From contig NC_064654.1 of assembly GCF_001723175.1 (NCBI RefSeq), forward strand, positions 2,046,001 to 2,110,000: a stretch of DNA of 64,000 nucleotides, in the 5' to 3' direction. Under the pieces are notes generated by a model. The model did not search any database and had not been told where the DNA came from. It saw only the letters and a list, made by a program, of their open reading frames with translations. Positions within the stretch are counted from its first letter, which is position 1. Every line of letters starts with the position of its first letter. The position numbers were made by a program, and so were the translations under genes. Source of the DNA: Penicillium oxalicum. Lineage: Eukaryota > Ascomycota > Eurotiomycetes > Eurotiales > Aspergillaceae. Shown piece by piece: positions 33,959 to 45,576 of the stretch.

Positions 33959-34249
33959 ATGAACTGTATTCATGTAAAGAGACGGCTTCCGTTGACGGAA
34001 TGTAAGTGCAGCGGAACTGCCCCTTTTTGCGGTCTGCTGGACCTACCTATCAAATGGGAAGGAGGTGATTCTCCGTTGACAGGAAAGGGAACAGCGCCTT
34101 GTGCTTGGGCAACCAAGCAACCATCTGGAGCGACTTTTTTCAGGATAGGTGATTGGTTTGGTCCCTATCATGGTCATGATCTCGCCTTCAAGGGCAAGGT
34201 GTCGTGCACACATCGAGACTCATTCCCTGTCGGTCAACCAACCGTGTGA
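33959..34249 (+). pseudogene. possible gene remnant
   Basis: An open frame of 96 codons carries a Cys-containing stretch (CKCSGTAPFCG) followed by a Trp/Gly-rich segment. It looks more protein-like than other frames nearby, but there are no convincing neighbouring exons and no family that I can name with confidence. It may be part of a decayed gene, or chance. Confidence 0.2.
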
Positions 34250-34328
34250 CTTAGTATTGTGGCTTCGCCGCGTGTCTCTGCCAGTGGCATAGAGCTTGAA
34301 GGAACGTCTCTTCAAATATTCCAGATGA

Positions 34329-35199
34329 TGGAATCTATCTGATTCAGAATATTCCTTCCCCTCTGATGCACCTTCACTGCCGAACACTCGCCGACTCCGT
34401 CGTGGGTTCCCTTTTGATCTTGTTCAAGTACCCGGACCGGATATCAGGCTCCCCTTCGAACTGAGAGAAAAAGAAAAGCCAGATCGAGAACACCGTGCAT
34501 GGCTCTATTGCTTGAAAATTCGAGGATCCGTAGCTAACGACTCTTCTGAGCTCTGGGAATTGGTGTTGCCAAATCCGAACCGTGATCACGAGATCAAGCA
34601 CTGTTTCTACGATCTCCGGTTGACTGAAGCGCAGGTGGCTCCCATTTCTCGGTCACTTGCCTCGAAAATAATGGCGTCTTCATGATAGAGTGGCCTCTGT
34701 CGCAGTTCTCGAGAAGATCAGTGATGGGCTCACCACGCTTGATGCCCAAACATGGCTACCTTTCGTATGGGCAGGTAGAAGTACGCCCATATGACCTTTC
34801 GCACCTTTCGAGCTCCCGACTTGGAGCCTCTGGAGATTGACCTGGATCTCAAAGGGATGGAGAACTTGAATTGGGACCCTGGCTCCAGTGGAAGAAGGAT
34901 ACGGTACTGAGCAGTGGCTGCGCCGTTACAATGTCGGCAAGCCGATCAGGCTGCAGAGACAAGATACTGCTCCAGGCCCGGAAGAGATGAGACGCTTTAT
35001 CTAGGGCTTATCCGCCTGGTCTGGACTAGCCGATACACTTTTAACCCGCTCCAGCGATCACGTTACCCTCTCCGCCGCAAGTCCCGACAGCTTCCCCAGT
35101 TTTGACACGTCAGCCTATAACCCTGAAGGGTCTATTGAGGGAGGCCCGCGGGCGCACCCTACAAGATTTCATCACTTTCATTTAGCTCTGGGTGCCTGA
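34329..35199 (+). pseudogene. possible decayed gene in several frames
   Basis: A 118-codon open stretch (34329-34685) has ordinary protein composition, for example PDIRLPFELREKEKPDREHR and ELWELVLPNPNRDHEIKHC. It is not opened by an ATG and is closed by TGA. Further protein-like segments follow in other frames: 34791-34910 (APDLEPLEIDLDLKGMENLN) and about 34884-35199 (EQWLRRYNVGKPIRLQRQ, with one TAG). The succession of coding-like pieces in shifted frames is what a decayed gene would give. No splice signals join them. I cannot name the family. Confidence 0.3.
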
Positions 35200-36160
35200 T
35201 ACTACTGTGGGGCATTGATACTTCGGGCAATCACACATTTTGGTGGTTGTGCATTTCGCTACAGCCGCTTTATCCCGTCTGTCTCTTGGTCACTCCCATC
35301 ACGGTCCACTTCTGGTTATGATCTGCCAGTTGACCAAAGTGCTACATACGCAGCTCAATTGTCGAGGCATTGGGCACTCGCCATGCTTGGACAACTTGGG
35401 CTCGTTGTGGCAAGCTGGTCATTCGCTCTCAACAGTCGCCCAGCACATTGACGCTCGGTAGAGTCGGTAACTCGGCACTGATGTCCACGAAACGCCACTA
35501 ACTTGTTGATGGAGCATCACCCTTCCAATGGCGATGCCGGGCTTAACCCGGTTGCGGTGGAGTCGGCAAGAAGGAGTGGTACTGTACTCCAACTTTCCAG
35601 GCAGCCATGAATCTGATAACAGCAGCAGGGTTGAGGAGCAGGGTTGAAGCTTGGCTGTACCATTTTCCAGGTGAGAAAATACGATTCCTCATTACTATCA
35701 GTATCGAGTGATTCTCAGCCTTGTCAAAAGTCGACACAGGTCCCACCAGACGATCGATCCACCTTGCCCTGTGGACTATTGTGCGTTTTGTGAGGCCAAC
35801 TTCTCCCATATCTCGGCGTATGTCAGCCTCGACGATGCATCTACTGTCTTCATACTCAGTTGCTCGCCGGCGAGTGGTTCAGAATTCAAGGCCCATTCAC
35901 AGCAAGCCTGGAATTTCAGGTCACATCGGGGAGACGTCCAATTGCATTCGCACAATAGGACCGGTCAGTGAAAAGATAACCTTTGCCTGTGGTCTGAGCG
36001 ACCGGGTGGATGCACTGGATGGTCCCGGCCTTGGGCGGTCCTCTCTCTCTCAGTTATTATCATCGCTCCTCGAGAACTCTTCCAGGACTCCTTGTGATAA
36101 GTCGTTAGGTATTTGTGCGGAAGAAGACTATACCCCATAGCTCATCCGGACCACTTGATC

Positions 36161-36190
36161 CATGCTTGTCCATGCTTGTCCATGCTTGTC
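36161..36190. repeat. 10-bp tandem repeat, three units
   Basis: CCATGCTTGT occurs three times in a row and a fourth copy starts (CCATGG). It is intergenic, upstream of the MAPKK. Confidence 0.9.
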
Positions 36191-36639
36191 CATGGCCAAC
36201 CTGGCTGAGCATCACAGTAAGAGCTTTCCAGAGACGCATACTAGGCAAAGGCGATCGTCGTGTTTCAGCAAAGGCGCCTACGTTCCGAAACACGCCCCCA
36301 CCCGTAGCCTCCGATCCTCAGCATCTCCCTTCACACTGCTTGGCCACGTCCCACTCGGCGGCTGTGTTACTGAGGTCTGTGGTTCCATTCTTCCCAGTGC
36401 CACTGATGAGGGAGATGCTTGGATAGACATGACGATGCTGGATGCTCTCGGCCCTCTGCCACACCACACGCGTAAGACTGAACAGAATGATCGAGTTCAT
36501 ATTGGCTCGTCAGTGATCACGACAGACCTTGACGACAAAAGCACATGGTGCTCCTCCTCCTGTAAATTTTGGTTTTAAATATTTTCCGTCTTTCGCTCAA
36601 ACGGTCGGCAGGTGGAACCGCATTGCATTTGATCCTTGG

Positions 36640-36900
36640 TGGTCACCTGCTCCTCTTCTCCTCCACCTTATCACCACCGACTAGTCTTACTCTTCCCTTT
36701 ACACTATTCGAGTCGATTTTCTCTCTTTCTCTCTTCTCACATCCGTCGTCTGAACAACTGATTCGAATCCTTTCTTCCCCGCTTCCTGTCTCCCATTCGC
36801 TCGCTTTCAAAACATCCCTCGTCCGATCGAAGATTGTGCTGACTCTCGCTCCCGCTTGTCCACCTGGTCCCATCACTCACTCGCATACCCCTCTCCATCC
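36640..36900 (+). promoter_or_regulatory. CT-rich promoter/leader of the MAPKK gene
   Basis: Long C/T tracts (CTCCTCTTCTCCTCC, TTTCTCTCTTTCTCTCTTCTC and similar) run towards the MAPKK start. They are typical of fungal core promoters and 5' leaders. No clear TATA element is seen. Confidence 0.45.
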
Positions 36901-36991
36901 CCCGCGGTAGACCCACGTCAACGACACTCTGGCTCAGTTGGCTGATCCAAACGAGTTGTTTTTTCCCGGCGACCGGCAAAGCAATCTCAAC

Positions 36992-38697
36992 ATGTCGACA
37001 TCTTCTGTACCGCTGCTGCGCCCCCCGGTGCCTGGAAGCCGCAGTAATACCAGCAGTCCTCGAGCTCCAAGGCTCACCTTGGGAATTCCCCCGTCACCCA
37101 ATGCAAAACCTGTCAACGGCGGCGGCCAACCGCCCGCCGCCGCGAGTCACGCATCGCAACCGCAATTGCAAAGACCACAGCAAGCCTCTCGGCCCTCTCT
37201 GCCACGTCTCCAATTGGCGACTCCCATGGGGAGTAGCCAAAGTGTCCCGCAGGAGACAAGCTACCGACCCAACGGTCGGCCTGCTCCACCTCCTCTCTCT
37301 ACAAATCTGAACACGCAAAACGGCCTCGAGAGCAAGGCGAGCGGTCCGGCATCAGCAAATACCTCCTACTCGGCGCTTTCGTTCGCCATGGGACTCCGTC
37401 AACCATCAGGCGGTACACCCGATCCGTCATCAGCGATCAGTTCGGTTTACTCTGACCGAGATGGCAGCGTGCAGATGGAACGTGAGAACAGTGTGAACGG
37501 CCTCTTACCTGATCTGGACAAGTTGAGTCTGGAAAAGGGCCGACCGCTCGATGTGGAGGACTTGGACGACGAGGGTTGGCATGCTGCCAGTGAGCAGAAA
37601 AAGATTGTGGAATTGGGAAGTCTCGGGGAGGGCGCTGGTGGTGCAGTCACCCGATGCAAATTGAAAGACGGGAAAACTGTATTCGCATTGAAAGTCAGTT
37701 GTCTCAACTCTACCCTCATCTTCTTATTCTCGGCTTTTTGACTGACTTTGACAATGCTCATGCTAGATTATCACGACGGACCCAAATCCGGATGTCAAGA
37801 AGCAAATTGTTCGCGAGCTTAATTTCAACAAAGACTGTGCATCGGATCATATTTGTCGGTACTACGGTGCCTTTATGGACAAGTCGACCGGCACGATCTC
37901 GATCGCCATGGAATTTTGCGAAGGAGGAAGCTTGGACAGTATCTACCGGGAGGTCAAGAAACTTGGAGGCCGTACCGGAGAAAAGGTTCTTGGTAAAGTA
38001 GCGGAAGGAGTGCTGAATGGATTGACCTATCTGCATGGGCGCAAAATCATCCACAGAGGTATGCTAACTGCCTGCGTGACTGCTCCACCTAGACATGAAA
38101 CAATCACTAATGCAAGAGTGCAGATATCAAGCCATCCAACATTCTCTTATGCCGGAATGGTCAGGTCAAACTCTGCGATTTTGGTGTCAGTGGTGAGTTT
38201 GGCACGAAGGGGGATGCCAACACCTTCATCGGAACCTCCTACTATATGGCCCCAGAACGTATCACCGGTCAATCATACACCATTACCTCCGACGTGTGGT
38301 CGTTGGGTGTCACGCTGCTGGAGGTTGCGCAGCACCGGTTCCCTTTCCCGGCGGACGGGACGGAGATGCAACCGCGCGCGGGTCTCATCGACCTCCTCAC
38401 GTATATCGTTCGACAGCCCATTCCGAAGCTCAAGGATGAACCCCAGAACAACATCCGCTGGTCAGACAACTTCAAGTACTTCATCGAGTGCTGGTACGTA
38501 AACCCCCGGCCCCGAGTCTCTCTGTCTCTCCCTTCTCTCCCGCTTTTTCTAACAAGCTCGCCGACAGCCTTGAGAAAGAACCTCCACGACGTGCAACACC
38601 CTGGCGGATGCTGGAACATCCCTGGATGTTGGACATGAAGACCAAGAAGGTTAACATGGCGAACTTTGTGAGACAAGTCTGGGATTGGAAAGATTGA
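36992..38697 (+). CDS. mkk2: MAP kinase kinase of the cell-wall-integrity pathway
   Basis: Four exons (36992-37693, 37767-38058, 38124-38493, 38568-38697) encode 497 residues. About 200 N-terminal residues are Pro/Ser-rich and start with a [13 protein letters not shown] segment typical of the Aspergillus/Penicillium MkkA/Mkk2 proteins. The kinase domain has GEGAGGAV at 212-219, Lys234 in FALK, HRDIKPSN from 330, a [22 protein letters not shown] activation segment, and [10 protein letters not shown]. It is expected to be activated by the MAPKKK Bck1 and to phosphorylate the MAPK Mpk1/MpkA in response to wall stress; this follows from family knowledge. I start at the first ATG; the frame is open for a further 54 nt upstream but with no ATG. 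A 73-nt intron splits the domain directly after the active-site Lys. Confidence 0.92.
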
Positions 38698-39762
38698 TCG
38701 GATCGCGTTCGGGCAGAAAGGTCAAAATTATCATTCCAATCCCAGTCTCTTAGAGATCGTCCTCGTTTCTTCGCTTTCCATTTCAAGGACGGAGCTTGAG
38801 ATTATTCAGCAACCCCAAGTGGCTGGTCCTCCCATCGATTGACCTGGTTGTCAATGTGGCTTCAACGAATGGACACTGCAATTTCACGTGCTCTCGCAGT
38901 GTGCTTTTCCATTGCTCTCAATCCTGATTGTTTTTGGCGCTATTTTTCTGTCATGATGCCCCTTTCCCGTTCCACCTGGGCCGGCACTCGGTCGAACGCG
39001 ACTGTCTCTTCTCTTAATCATACCCTCTCACTTGGATACTCGGATCCCCCTTCGCTAGCAACCATGCCATTGACTCCACAATGCACTTACACATACGATC
39101 TTTCACGGCCTTTGAATCCACACATTCCATGTCATGCCCGCACTTTTTGTCTTTCAACTCTCCATGTCAACCAATTTCGTGTGTTTTCGCCGTCCCCTCC
39201 TTACATATCCCTCGAGACTTTCTTTTCTATTTCTCTGCGTCTCGACTTTGCTCCACAGCTCACACAGCTCGGTCGCCATCGCGCGGTTGTTCTTTCTTGA
39301 AGCAACATATCATTTTCCATGAAAGAGCCGCATTCGCAAGTTGTGCTCCGCTAGGAAACCCAGTTGATAGCACATCATTGGCAGATAGCATCATTCAGTG
39401 CCTCTTTCAAAATTCAATTCTTTTTTTCACATCCGAGTTGCGAGGGTCCGCAAATTTGTACATCTATAGTTAAAGCTTGGGATGTAGTCTGTAGACGTTA
39501 TGGCCGTGGTTCAAATATAGAGGCTTCTTAGTGATCAAGGTCACGCAGGAAATAGCACTTTCACTCCGGGCAAGCACCCATGGTTTGTAGATACCTACAT
39601 CCTACGCATAAATGAAAAGGGGAATCGAGATGTTCTAGGGCCTCGGGATTGAAACACGGATTCATGTTGGTCATTATTCTTATCATCACTCGGTCATTAT
39701 GGCAGTCGAATCTAGGGGTCCCGCGAGCGGCTGGGCAAGTCGGCAGCTCCCCTCATACCTCA
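38698..39762. other. convergent intergenic region
   Basis: These are the 3' flanks of the MAPKK and Sec39 genes. The sequence is T/C-rich. No gene is supported. Confidence 0.5.
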
Positions 39763-42689
39763 CTACCGCTTCACTGGATCCGCGCCCAAGACCCATCCGA
39801 TACCACTGGCCAACCCACCCGTGACGATGTTACTGACCATGTCCCTCTTTCGCACGCGGCCTTCGCCGTCGTCAGGCGAGATAGAGCGGTCAGCATCCGC
39901 CGTGCTCACACTCGCCGATGGACGAGAAGTGTCCGAGGCTCCACGTAATGGAAAGGCATTCTTATGCAAGGCCATTGCCGCACCCCGTGCAACCTCGAAG
40001 AGCCCCATGGGCGCCTCGTGCGGATGATTCCGCGGCATAGCCGAACGGGCACGAGCACGTCGAGCCGTGCGTTGTTGGGCTGTGTCAAATGCATCGCGTT
40101 CGGAATCGGTGGGGCCGAAACCACCTGGAACTGTTGAGAGGCTGTCGCCTTTGGCATCCCAGACATCTTCTTCTTGTTGTTCTCGTGCGCGGAGCGAGGA
40201 CATCTCCTCGTCACAGCGGCGCCAGGCACCGAGAATCTCTGGAAGAGGATCTGGTGAAGGGGCAAGGATTAAAGCAAGAGAAAGAAGTTCCATTCGTTGG
40301 GAGAGATGGGTGATTTGGGACTGCAGAGACGCGGATGGATTGGGTGACGCGGAGCGGTAACGGCCTGCGTTATACACTGCGCGCCAGGAGACGTCGTCCG
40401 GAAGAGCCGACTGGGAGAGCAGAGGAGTGGATGTCGGTAACATGGATGATGGTGTGAGACGGGTGAGTATATATGAATACGCTGTACCAAAGTCGTCGGA
40501 GTTCAACGCGGAGGAAATGGCGAGAGAGGTGATCCGCCGTTCGGCTGTGACAAGTGCGTCTTCCTCTGAAAGCTGCTCCTGCTGGTAATGGGACTCTTGA
40601 TCGGCTGGCGATGGACTCATTGAAAGACCAGCCTTCACAAGGTTGCGGCCAATCGATAAGAGATCGTCCAATTTCGTGTAGCTGTTCTTGTTTTGGTCAA
40701 GCACTTTTTCAACCAGGCACAGAGGGTCGGGGTGCACCCGGATGTTCACTGGCTCAAAAGGTACGCCATGTTGTAGGGTAAGAGAGTAGAAAGACAGGGC
40801 ATGCGTCGCAGCGATAAGAGCACTGATTTGCTTTAAACTGACAGACGATGGGAAATGAGGTTCGAAAGCTTGTAGACTATGCACCCTGTCAGTAATCTCG
40901 AGTGATTTAGCTCCTGGATGACTTTACACGCACAGGTCGTTGGCTTTTAGCATGCCGCCTCGAGTTCGATTGCCATTACTTGCATTATCATAAGCTGCAA
41001 AAATGGCCTCTACTACAGCCGCCTCGACTTGCTCGACATTCATGGGTGATCCCGGTTGAAGATAGATCTTTGCGGCCAATTGATACTCTGTGGAATTTGT
41101 CAGTAATCGCCTTGTCAGACAAAATAGGATTCAAAGAGGTGATGCTCACCCTTGGCCTCGAGCAGGGCTTTGAGGATTTCCCTTTCGATTGTATAGCGCG
41201 AAATCTTCCAGAACAATCCGTGGTGGGGAGCACATGGCTTGTCATCAACAGTCCTTGAGTGATCTGCTTGCCAATTCCGTAGCCAAAGCAGCTGTGACCG
41301 GGCCACCTCCCAGCTCTCTCGCGTTCTTTGTTGTTTGACAGCCGCGGATATTAGGTTCCTAACCTCTGCCAACTGAGCATCCTCGCCATTGTGCAGACAA
41401 ATGGTCGCTGCCGCTCGACATTGAATGGGATAGCCGAATTGCGTCATAATTCGTAGAGAGAGCAACAAAGCACTCAAGAAGGACACAGAGGCCGATGATG
41501 GCCGAGTCAAGGGGTTCGCACGTATTAACAGGGCATTTTGAAAGAGCGAGGCCCGTGAAGTAGAGGATATGCGCTCGGCGTCAAAGTCCACGGATGGGAG
41601 AGATGTGTCACTAGCGCTCAAGTACGAGAACTCCTCGAGTTCTAGAAGCTTTGTCACGCGTTCTACGATCTGGAATGACCGATCCAAGGCAGATTGTGAC
41701 GGGTCGGCATGTGCATAGACCACAGATAGCCCAGCTTGGGCGTAACGGGAAAGAAGTTCCTTTTTCTTTTCGGCGGGCAATTGAGTGTCCGGGTCATCGT
41801 AGCCTCCAAGGTCAATATCCCCCGGGCCTTTCCAACGGGTGAAAGCACTAACGACGCTGTTGTAATCTGAGAGGCTTCTTGAAAGCAACCATTCATTCAC
41901 GTATTCCCAGCCAGCCAAGTCATCGAGTTGCGGTTTGGGCGTTCCTTGGACGAAGGAAATTGTATTTTGACGAGCGTTCTCATTCAACCTGCGCCTCTTC
42001 GTCCGACTGCTTCCATACAACCACGGTCCGATTAGGCCTCTCAGATTATTGACCAAGTCCATCTCGTTGCCCTTGGAGTTTGTTATTGATAACAGCACAT
42101 TGATCGCAGTCTGATCGTCCATCGACTCCAGAACTGCTAGTGATATGGTCTCCTCGCGATCTGGGTAAAATTCGTAGTTGAGTCGCAAAGCTGGAAGAAG
42201 GCTTGAGATCAACCATGTGCGAAGAACGGGGCGACTTTCAAAGAACGGGAAGGTGAGGCTCAGGATGAGAGGTTGAAGGGCGGTTTCAGTGTCGACCAAG
42301 TGCGCTCGGTGGATAATAAACTGTGTCAAATGATCTGCGGACTGGACTTCTTGCTCCTCATCGTCGCGCAGCAATGGTCTGAGACGGAGCTTTTGCACTC
42401 GTTTCCGCGCAAGCTCCTCGCTTAAACTGCTGACAGCCGATGTATCAATCTTGGCATCTCCAGGTTCGACTGTTTGGTTCTCCGTCGACTGTTGTAGGAG
42501 TGGGATATATGCCGTAGGTTCTGTGCTCTCCGGGAGGTACGTCAAGATAATGCGCAGGAAGCGTTCCGTTGGGAAACAGTGGGGATGGAGCGACTTGAGG
42601 GCCGACAGGCCAGATATATCGCCAGCTGCACAAAGATGTGTAGCCAGAAGAACGACATGAGCGTCCGATAGCCCTTCCACAGGCGACAT
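39763..42689 (-). CDS. sec39: Sec39 domain protein of the Dsl1 tethering complex
   Basis: Three exons (42689-41150, 41087-40934, 40876-39763) give 935 residues. The N-terminus HVVLLATHLCAAGDISGLSALKSL and the next block FLRIILTYLPESTEPTAYIPLLQ match the opening helices of fungal Sec39 proteins. The rest is alpha-helical with no enzymatic motif. The middle exon includes NGNRTRGGMLKANDL, a conserved stretch of the family. The last 130 residues are polar and end in a GGLASGIGWVLGADP segment. With Dsl1 and Tip20, Sec39 tethers Golgi-derived COPI vesicles at the ER. The ATG at 42689 is preferred; an upstream non-ATG opening of the frame is not needed. It shares a 206-bp divergent promoter with the complex I subunit gene. 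Confidence 0.88.
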
Positions 42690-42895
42690 GGCGATCCGTC
42701 GCAATAGACTGGAAGATGAGGTGTCCTTATACTAACAAGCGACGTCAACCCGCAAGGTGCATCCGGCGGGGCGCACGGACCAACTCGACATCTCGGGAAC
42801 GAAAGGGAAAGCGTCGCATCTCCCGGCAACCTCACTAGATTCCTGCCCGCTTCTCTGTCAACGAACGCTGCCAATCTCTCAATTACTTCCCTACA
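42690..42895. promoter_or_regulatory. 206-bp bidirectional promoter (sec39 / NDUFS5)
   Basis: Only 206 bp separate the start codons of two divergent genes, so both 5' leaders and both promoters must lie here. No TATA box is obvious. Close head-to-head pairing may co-express the two genes. Confidence 0.6.
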
Positions 42896-43434
42896 ATGGC
42901 TTCAGGACACGGTCTCCACGGCGGTATGTGTCACAAGGCGTCCCCTGCCGTGATTATTGCTTGGCTGCGGGTGATTCATAGCCCACGATCCCGCACTGCA
43001 AGGACTCTCTCCGAGACCATGATTTGATCCTCCACTGACTCTTCTCTCGTGATCAAGGTCCCTCCCGCTGCTACCCCTTCTGGCAAGAGGTTCTTGGGTG
43101 CTATGTTGTGAACTCAGGGGAGGGTGAAGCTGGCAAGAAGAAGTGCGCTCCCGCGCTGGAAGATTACTATGAGTGCCTCCACCACCGGAAAGAGGTACGT
43201 TCTTGAGCTCTTTTCAATCTACGCTTCCGTTTCGGCATTTGTAAGAGCGTGGGAAATAATTTTTCTTTTCTCCGACCACAGGCTCTCCGTACGATGAAGA
43301 TGCAGGCCGCGTACCGCAAGGCAGAGGCTGCTCACCCACGTGAGAACGCCCCCAAGGCCGAGCAGATCCGCAGTCTGGGTCTGCTAGGAAAGGAGGAAGA
43401 GGCAAAGGCTGTTCTCGCCGCTCAGCGGTCATAG
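42896..43434 (+). CDS. mitochondrial complex I subunit NDUFS5 (twin CX9C)
   Basis: Three exons (42896-42923, 43058-43194, 43282-43434) encode 105 residues. The four cysteines at 14, 24, 39 and 49 form two CX9C pairs, the mark of proteins imported into the intermembrane space by Mia40. The sequence CYPFWQEVLGC...KKKCAPALEDYYECLHHRKE corresponds to the fungal NDUFS5 (15 kDa, iron-sulfur-fragment accessory) subunit of NADH:ubiquinone oxidoreductase. The first coding exon is 28 nt, so the conserved part starts only in exon 2. The C-terminal half is a charged helix (MKMQAAYRKAEAAH...). Length fits the family. There is no cleavable presequence, as expected for this class. Confidence 0.92.
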
Positions 43435-45576
43435 GATAGTTCTGGTGAAACTCGTATGCCATGATTCTTTGCTCGTGAGAATGCGTTTGGTTCTTTTTTT
43501 TTGTCTCACGGGGGGCAATTCCTCCAGGAGCCTGTGAATGTATAGAAAGCTCGAAGGGCCGACCGCCTGGACTTTTTCTTTGAAATGATACTCTGAAGTG
43601 ATATTCTTCTATTCAATGATCGCAGGCCTTGTTGTCCGTTCAATGAGCATAGGAACGGGAGCCAACCTTGTGGGACTCGCAGCGAGAGCTGCGTCTTCTT
43701 ACGAGAAGCAGCCTGTGACACGTTCATTCTCTGCAACATCAGGACAGACGCTTTTCCACGGCGGGTCCCGTCAAACCCAGGTGCTGGAACACCGAATTCT
43801 TTCGAAGCCGACGATTAGGTAGTCAAGCTGGACTCCACCAGTGGATGGACAGCTTCGGGAGTCTCCTGTTCAGGCTTCTTGGGCTACGATATATACTCAG
43901 TTGCCCATTCTGCAGCATTTGAGATTGTTTCTAGACCAGGAGCTTGTCGAGTCTGCGAAAGAATGAGGATAGAGTTGGGTCTCTCAAGCAAGACAACCTA
44001 TCTAAAGTGACCTTTACGAATTTACGGTGGGGCCTATGAAGCCTGAACCGTTGTCAAAGGTTGATTTCATAGTACGACGGGATGGCCGTTCCAGCCCTGT
44101 ATAACAGGTGGCAATCCTCGGGGCCTTCAAGATATAGCTCGTATATGAATGTGCGGAATGCATTGAGCTTGTAAGGTGAATATTCGGAAGTCGTACCTAC
44201 ATCTATCGCAGACCGTCAATATGTACCTAAGGAGGTTGCGCCGGCATGAGGGTTTGCAGGATCAATATTGTGCTTGGAATGACCGGAATGGAGGAGCTGG
44301 GGTATTGCCAGATCTGTTTCAAGAGGTTCCCCTCCCGCTAAGCAAGGTATATTTCGCGCCGGGTGCACGTCTTTTGACCTTGGCCAGTCTGGGGGTTGAG
44401 CCAAATGATGACCACCCCTCAAAGCTGCTTCAGTGTATCTCTCAGAAAATCACTAGGTCGATCAGATGGGTATAGGTACCTAGCTGGTCTTTGATTCAAG
44501 CTTTGTACACAAGCCTTCATTGTTCGCAGAGGAATGAATTTGCGAACTATGTCCGGCATGATCCTCGGGCCCCATGCGGTCTTCTGGCATGTCTTGGCAT
44601 TGCCTAGTGGATAGCTAACCGTCTATGATCAACTCTCTCAACATAATAACCACGAGGCGTTGGCAAATAAATTCGATAACAGTATAGTTACGGGAGAGAC
44701 CTCGGCAACTACAGAGGTACTATGATACAGGAATCGAGCCAGGCTTGATAGTCGCTTTCCACGCTCCCACGAACGTAGTGGAAGCCAGATTGACCCGAGT
44801 ACAAGTATACACGATGGATATATCATCGGCGCACAAAGCATCACTAACACTGATACCTGCTGGTACTCCAGCTAATTCCAGGAAGTTCAGACCGGGAGAA
44901 ATCTAATGAAGAGTCAAAATATGTAAGAAGACACAGGATAAGCGTAGATGCTATCAATTCCGATGAGAGACTGATTTCCACCTGGAGAAGCAAATGATGT
45001 GTGAGATTGTATATTATCAGGGAGAACCAGAGTCAGAGATATCACAAAGCTGAAACGAGAATACCTGATGCTATGTATGCTTCAATAGTGATAGAATGAA
45101 ACCTCCCGCCATGCATGAGCCTTCTTGCACCACACTGCACGCATTTGAACAGTGAACACGCTAATCATCTCCAACGCGATCAGCACGTGATCTGAAAAAC
45201 CTGAGAGTGGAGGCCCAACCACCACTACTCCTAATGCGGCCTAGCGCCACACATTCAAACATGGACCAGCGCGCCGGGCAGAAGCCCCCAATGATATAAA
45301 CCCAGCTGCGTGACCTCGAATCTGCTCGCTGTACTGAAATCTAATCCTCTCTGCTGACTCAGCCTTCGGGGGCCCCTTCTACACGGTGTTCAGGCGTTGG
45401 TCTGCTTTCTATTGGTCTACCCGTTGCTCGACAGTCTCATCGCGTTACGTGCGTTTCTTCGCGTCACCTTGCTCCTCTAATCTCCAACTATCTACCCCCC
45501 CCTCATCTGTCTTGATTTGATACGGACCCTCGAAGACGGTGGTGCTGGTCGCTCGGCGTCAGAGTGACGGGCCGCC
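43435..45576. other. 2.1-kb intergenic region
   Basis: Left part is the 3' flank of NDUFS5, right part the promoter of MOT1 (C/T-rich near 45480-45540). Only short overlapping open frames are present. Confidence 0.5.

Larger units (their letters stand above)
30301..36991. other. 6.7-kb gene-poor region
   Basis: This is the longest stretch without a convincing gene. It holds two possible remnants around 34-35 kb, a 10-bp repeat at 36.16 kb and, from about 36640 to 36900, the strongly pyrimidine-rich leader of the MAPKK. Otherwise only short, overlapping open frames are seen. No transposase, reverse transcriptase or terminal repeats were recognised. Confidence 0.5.
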
